From Bacillota bacterium (GTDB taxonomy: Bacteria; Bacillota; Proteinivoracia; UBA4975), in assembly GCA_012727415.1 (NCBI GenBank), contig JAAYHI010000094.1, positions 1 to 8,294 on the forward strand: a DNA stretch of 8,294 bases, in the 5' to 3' direction. The notes under the pieces were generated by a model. It had not been told where the DNA came from, searched no databases, and was given only the letters and a program-made list of their open reading frames with translations. Both the position numbers and the translations under genes were made by a program. Every line of letters begins with the position of its first letter. Position 1 is the first letter of the stretch. This document shows, piece after piece, positions 5,142-8,294 of the stretch.

Positions 5142-7219
5142 TACCGCCCCTCCAATCCGGCATTTTGCATTTGCCTGCGCAGGGCACCAAACTGAGACAG
5201 GGCAACAACAGAAAGACTGGTATCCGCCTCTTTGAGGGCAAGGACATTGGCATAACTGTTTTTGGCAGCAGTAAAGTCCCGTTCCGCCAATGGCTTACAC
5301 AATTCTTTATCCAGGTACGCCTGGGTCAAGTACAAGTGAGCCAGAAACGAGTTGCTGTTACCGCGGATAATCTCCTGATATATTTCAATGGCTTCCTCCA
5401 CATAGGCAAGAACGCTGCCATCTATGGCCTCCCGCTCACTAATCGGGTCAAAGGTATAGAAAACGCCTCTGTACGCATTTCCCTTTCTTAGTGCCAGCAC
5501 CTCAGGCAAGTCATAATTCAAATCATCGAGATAGCCAAACCACTCAATACAGGCCTCATACAGATCTCTCTGCACTGCTGTATCCGCTTCAATAATTGCG
5601 TTGGTGTAAAGGGACGACGCCACCAGCTCGTACATCCTGACAACATTGTTAAAGGTCAGTTCCTCGGAAGTGATATTATTGTCAATGACCGCTTTCGCCT
5701 TAATTCCAATCTGGTGAATTCGTTCATAGGCATCATCCAAATAGGATGAATATGCGCTGTAAATGACCATGAGTACATAGTAATTTTCCAGTGTCTCATT
5801 GGCGGAGATCCGCATTGCGTCGGTACTGCTCTCCAGGGCTAATAAGGCCTGATTTAGCTGGTTAAAATCCTGGGTTGCCAGGTTATTGGCACAATTGGAA
5901 GCAATAATCTCGTAGCAATCCAGGTCCGCTGCATTTAACCTGCCCTCTTTATACTCCTCACTGTCCCTGATCAGTTCAAAATAGTTTACTGCCGTGGCCG
6001 CGTAGGCAGGATCATTGAGCTCAGTACACCTTTTTGCCACCTGGTACATGAGCAAACTGTTTCTGTACATATCGGAGTGGGGATTATCCAGGTACCGCTT
6101 TCGCATCTCATCGATGGCAAACTTCGTCTGCAGCAGATGCTCCTCCCCTGATTGCCTGGGCAGTAATGCATTGAAATACAGCAAGTAAGTATCCAAATCA
6201 TCTGGCTTGTATTCGATTGCTTCGGCATAATGGGTTGCCGCGGCAGCATAATCACCCTGCCGGTCATAGGCTACTGCGGTCTGAAAAGCTGTCTGAAAGT
6301 TATCCGCTCTTTGCGCGTGAATACCGTTGTTGCCAATAAGAACAAAGACAAAGAACCCCAGGCTAAGCAGCAGACAGCTGGCAAAGGTAAATACTTTCCT
6401 CGCCATTTTTTTCCGGTAGTCGCTGTTTAACTGCTCGATGTTTTCCAGGTCTTCGCGCATTTCCAGGCAGTTCTGGTATCTGTCAGCGGGGTCATTCCTG
6501 GTAGCCTTGTCAATTGTGTACTCCAGCCCCTCAGACAATGCGGGATTTACCTGCCTGACAGGATGCATGGCTTGAGGCGGTTTCCCTGGCACTAAGCCTG
6601 TTACAAGGTAATAGAGGGTCGCCCCCAGACTGTATATGTCCGTCCTCTCATCCAGGATATTGCTGGCACCTTTATACTGCTCCGGAGCGGCGTATCCCCT
6701 GGTACCCACATTGGCACCCAGTTGTTTCTGGCCGCGCCTGCACTCCCTGGCAATGCCAAAATCAATGAGCTTGAGCCTGCCCGCCTGAGTCAGCATGATG
6801 TTGTCCGGCTTTAGATCGCAGTAGACGATGGGGTTGTCGCGAACAGTGTGCAGGTAATGCAGAACATCACATAGCAGTTTTGCCCACTCCACCACGGTCT
6901 GCTCCGGCTGGGGCCCCTCAGCCAGGACTTTTTTCCCCAGGGGTGTACCGTCAATAAAATCCATGACAACGAAATAATCATCATCAATTTCTATCCGGTC
7001 GACAATCCTGGGAATGTCAGAGTGATTAAGACTGGCCAACAGCTCCACTTCTTTTTTAAAAGCATTGATATCTGCAGTAGTGTGGTTCTTGACATGCTTG
7101 ACAGCCCAATAACAGTCGAGATTTTTATCCCTGGCAAGGTAGACAGTGCTCATACCGCCCTTGCCCAATTCGGTAATTATTTCGTACCTGTCCCTGAGGA
7201 CGGTACCAATGGCAGCCAT
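5141..7219 (-). CDS. Transmembrane Hanks-type Ser/Thr protein kinase with extracytoplasmic TPR-like domain
   Basis: This is a 692-aa kinase predicted to phosphorylate Ser/Thr on cytoplasmic targets. Residues 12-265 are a full kinase domain: glycine loop GKGGMSTV (19-26), Lys41 in AVK, Glu57 in helix C, catalytic loop YCDLKPDN (133-140; Asp135, Lys137, Asn140), DFG (153-155), GTRGYAAPE (172-180), DIYSLG (194-199) and the conserved Arg247. One membrane helix spans about 276-295. The outer ~395 residues are helical and begin with a TPR-like pair (AYDRQGDYAAAATHYAEAIE, from about residue 314); another lies near 635-675. No PASTA domain is present. Two oddities are Cys134 in place of the HRD arginine and an activation segment with almost no Ser/Thr. 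The ATG has AAGGAGG 7 nt upstream. The stop overlaps the next start, making it the first gene of a three-gene operon. The ligand is unknown; the TPR-like part may sense a cell-envelope protein. Confidence 0.93.
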   Translation of the reverse strand: MAAIGTVLRDRYEIITELGKGGMSTVYLARDKNLDCYWAVKHVKNHTTADINAFKKEVELLASLNHSDIPRIVDRIEIDDDYFVVMDFIDGTPLGKKVLAEGPQPEQTVVEWAKLLCDVLHYLHTVRDNPIVYCDLKPDNIMLTQAGRLKLIDFGIARECRRGQKQLGANVGTRGYAAPEQYKGASNILDERTDIYSLGATLYYLVTGLVPGKPPQAMHPVRQVNPALSEGLEYTIDKATRNDPADRYQNCLEMREDLENIEQLNSDYRKKMARKVFTFASCLLLSLGFFVFVLIGNNGIHAQRADNFQTAFQTAVAYDRQGDYAAAATHYAEAIEYKPDDLDTYLLYFNALLPRQSGEEHLLQTKFAIDEMRKRYLDNPHSDMYRNSLLMYQVAKRCTELNDPAYAATAVNYFELIRDSEEYKEGRLNAADLDCYEIIASNCANNLATQDFNQLNQALLALESSTDAMRISANETLENYYVLMVIYSAYSSYLDDAYERIHQIGIKAKAVIDNNITSEELTFNNVVRMYELVASSLYTNAIIEADTAVQRDLYEACIEWFGYLDDLNYDLPEVLALRKGNAYRGVFYTFDPISEREAIDGSVLAYVEEAIEIYQEIIRGNSNSFLAHLYLTQAYLDKELCKPLAERDFTAAKNSYANVLALKEADTSLSVVALSQFGALRRQMQNAGLEGR

Positions 7220-7250
7220 ATGCCCCCCTCCTTAAGCTGTTGGGATAATA

Positions 7251-7315
7251 AAAAGTCCATTCCAGCAAAAATACAGGTCCCCAAAGTGACCTCTATTAAA
7301 CAAGAATGGACTTTT
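7251..7315 (-). promoter_or_regulatory. Leader inverted repeat with nested hairpin upstream of the kinase gene
   Basis: Perfect 12-bp arms (AAAAGTCCATTC at 7251-7262 and its complement at 7304-7315) enclose 41 nt. Inside is a second 5-bp hairpin (AGGTC 7275-7279, GACCT 7288-7292). In the minus-strand transcript the 3' arm ends in TTTTT followed by ATTAT. It lies 18 nt upstream of the ribosome binding site. It could be an attenuator, a 5'-end stabilising stem or a protein-binding palindrome; the sequence does not decide. Confidence 0.5.
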
Positions 7316-7323
7316 AAAATCCT

Positions 7324-7329
7324 ATTATA
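7324..7329 (-). promoter_or_regulatory. Candidate -10 box of the kinase operon promoter
   Basis: TATAAT matches the consensus perfectly on the minus strand and would start transcription at about 7316-7318, right at the leader inverted repeat. No convincing -35 hexamer lies 16-18 bp upstream (AAGCAG is the nearest), so an activator may be needed, or the hexamer may be chance in A+T-rich DNA. Confidence 0.33.
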
Positions 7330-7390
7330 TTACAGCATTGACTAGACCTGCTTTCAGTCTACCCACCCTACCCTTATTTTTCAAGGACTA

Positions 7391-7420
7391 CCGTATGACA
7401 TATTTCGACAACATTTGACA
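7391..7420. promoter_or_regulatory. Three GACA boxes at 10-bp period, possible operator
   Basis: GACA occurs at 7397-7400, 7407-7410 and 7417-7420, preceded by AT, TC and TT, each with an A/T-rich spacer. Read on the minus strand this is TGTC three times on one helical face. It lies 62-96 bp upstream of the candidate -10 box, where an activator could bind. Confidence 0.3.
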
Positions 7421-7493
7421 CATAATCCCTGATCGCCCGCTTGATTGCAGGTTTCAATGCAGCCTTCAGATTCGCGGTCAATCCCTGCTTTCT

Positions 7494-7519
7494 AAAAAGG
7501 CAGTCAGGGGCTCGAGCCC
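7494..7519 (-). terminator. Weak terminator-like palindrome after the BtrH-like gene
   Basis: A perfect 12-bp palindrome, GGGCTCGAGCCC (7508-7519), begins 4 nt after the stop codon. A T5 run (7498-7494) follows 9 nt later. The hairpin would have only a 4-bp stem with a TCGA loop, and the T-run is distant, so termination would be inefficient if it occurs. Confidence 0.3.
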
Positions 7520-7523
7520 AGAT

Positions 7524-8294
7524 TCAGAGGGCGGCTGCCAGCTTGGCTAGTTGCTCCGCTCCCTGCAGATCATACTGCCGGGCTCTTTTAATAATCCCAA
7601 TAATTCTCCTGCGCACAACTGGATCTGCAATGGACTCCATCCCGCTGTCACCCTCGGTTTTCCGCAGCTGACCGTTTACCTCCCACATCAAGTCATGAAT
7701 GGCCTGGAATGACTTGGCAGCTTCCAGGAATTGATGCCGCAACTGGGGCAATTCAACAGCCATCTGCTCAAGATACATGGCTGCATACCAGCGGCGCTCC
7801 GCCAGGTCCCAGATTGCAGGCTCGAGAATGGCCATAGCTTGGGGAAGCTTGTCCGGGGCTGTATCAGGAAAAAGCAGTGCCTCTATCCAATAAGAATAAG
7901 CATCAAACCCTGCAGGGAAACGGCCTGCCCGGGGGGTGTGCATCAGCTCCACTGCCCAGGTCAGGACATCCCGGCAGATCTCTGCCGGATGAGGCTTAGC
8001 AACCCGCTCCCCTGCCAGCACTAACCCATAAAGGTTGGAAAACCACTTGCCCTTGCGGAAGTACCCGGTCGGTTCAAATTCCAGGTCTGGGTTGCGGTCC
8101 ATCTCATGCTGGAAATAGCTCCAGCCCGTCAATACCTCTCCGTCCTCATCATAACCAGTGATAATACATGGTTCCGGTGGGCCGACGACACCTAGGGCAA
8201 TCACTGGTGTGCCGGCATCTATACTGTCTTTAATCAGCTCCAGTGCTTGAGCTTGGTCCTTCAGCCTTTCCCCCTGCCAACTGGGGGCAAAATC
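7524..8294 (-). CDS. BtrH/C39-like hypothetical protein, C-terminal 256 residues (5' end outside window)
   Basis: The frame is open from the window edge to the TGA at 7524-7526, so the gene is partial; a GTG at 8204 is internal, because coding-quality sequence (DFAPSWQGERLKDQ...) continues upstream of it. The visible part begins with an alpha/beta core: a helix, then AGTPVIALGVVGPPEPCIIT, then GYDEDGEVLTGWSYFQ. This pattern, with the P-V-I-A strand and a G-Y-D-x-x-G turn, resembles BtrH-N/papain-like C39 folds. A helical C-terminal half follows and ends in VRRRIIGIIKRARQYD. No catalytic residue can be assigned from this fragment. From memory, proteins of this shape are usually annotated as hypothetical in Bacillota. 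It is separated by 304 bases from the kinase operon and is probably an independent unit. Confidence 0.75.
   Translation of the reverse strand, partial: DFAPSWQGERLKDQAQALELIKDSIDAGTPVIALGVVGPPEPCIITGYDEDGEVLTGWSYFQHEMDRNPDLEFEPTGYFRKGKWFSNLYGLVLAGERVAKPHPAEICRDVLTWAVELMHTPRAGRFPAGFDAYSYWIEALLFPDTAPDKLPQAMAILEPAIWDLAERRWYAAMYLEQMAVELPQLRHQFLEAAKSFQAIHDLMWEVNGQLRKTEGDSGMESIADPVVRRRIIGIIKRARQYDLQGAEQLAKLAAAL

Larger units (their letters stand above)
7220..7523. other. Intergenic regulatory region before the kinase operon
   Basis: No protein gene is convincing here. On the minus strand it holds, in order: a terminator-like palindrome (7508-7519), three GACA boxes at exact 10-bp steps (7391-7420), a small TAGAC/GTCTA hairpin (7343-7361), a TATAAT hexamer (7324-7329) and a large leader inverted repeat (7251-7315). 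The kinase ribosome binding site follows at 7227-7233. The length and number of signals suggest the operon has its own regulated promoter. Confidence 0.6.

Noticed and set aside
7441..7671. 76-codon plus-strand open frame across the intergenic region and the BtrH-like gene end
   Set aside because: It is mostly antisense to confident coding sequence, has no ribosome binding site and a low-complexity translation.
8202..8204. GTG 8204 as the start of the BtrH-like gene
   Set aside because: The same frame continues to the window edge with coding-like sequence, and no ribosome binding site precedes the GTG.

Overview
This window looks like chromosomal DNA of a Bacillota (Clostridia-like) bacterium. 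The grounds are AAGGAGG-type ribosome binding sites, moderate G+C, a Hanks-type kinase with an extracytoplasmic helical-repeat region, and a signal-peptide protein built of tandem Ig-like modules. This assignment is inference from style, not from a marker gene. Every gene I can support lies on the minus strand, so transcription runs from high to low coordinates.

Layout in transcription order: (1) 8294-7524, the 3' part of a gene for a BtrH/C39-like protein, ending near a weak terminator-like palindrome. (2) 7523-7220, a 304-base intergenic region with three GACA boxes at 10-bp spacing, a perfect -10 hexamer and a 65-bp leader inverted repeat. (3) A compact three-gene operon: a transmembrane Ser/Thr kinase (7219-5141), a 102-aa single-pass membrane protein whose start overlaps the kinase stop (5141-4833), and a secreted protein of eleven tandem Ig-like modules (4818-1015). 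(4) A junction at about 1007-1025, where a twelfth module is cut short by a stop lying inside a 14-bp palindrome, and a different reading frame continues as a short unrelated C-terminal tail (to 885). (5) A HEAT-like helical protein (895-284) translationally coupled to that tail, in the arrangement typical of an immunity gene behind a toxin. (6) A left-edge region (283-1) with nested hairpins and a possible broken coding or structured-RNA remnant.

Working model (inference): the kinase reads an extracytoplasmic signal through its helical-repeat domain and phosphorylates threonines in the cytoplasmic tail of its small membrane partner, which carries three T-x-[VL]-L motifs. The operon also makes a cell-surface or secreted Ig-like array. 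That array appears to have lost its original C-terminus by a rearrangement which left only the last ~45 codons of another coding region and its coupled, possibly immunity-like, downstream gene. The A+T-richer composition from about position 1010 leftward supports a foreign or exchanged cassette at the 3' end of the operon.
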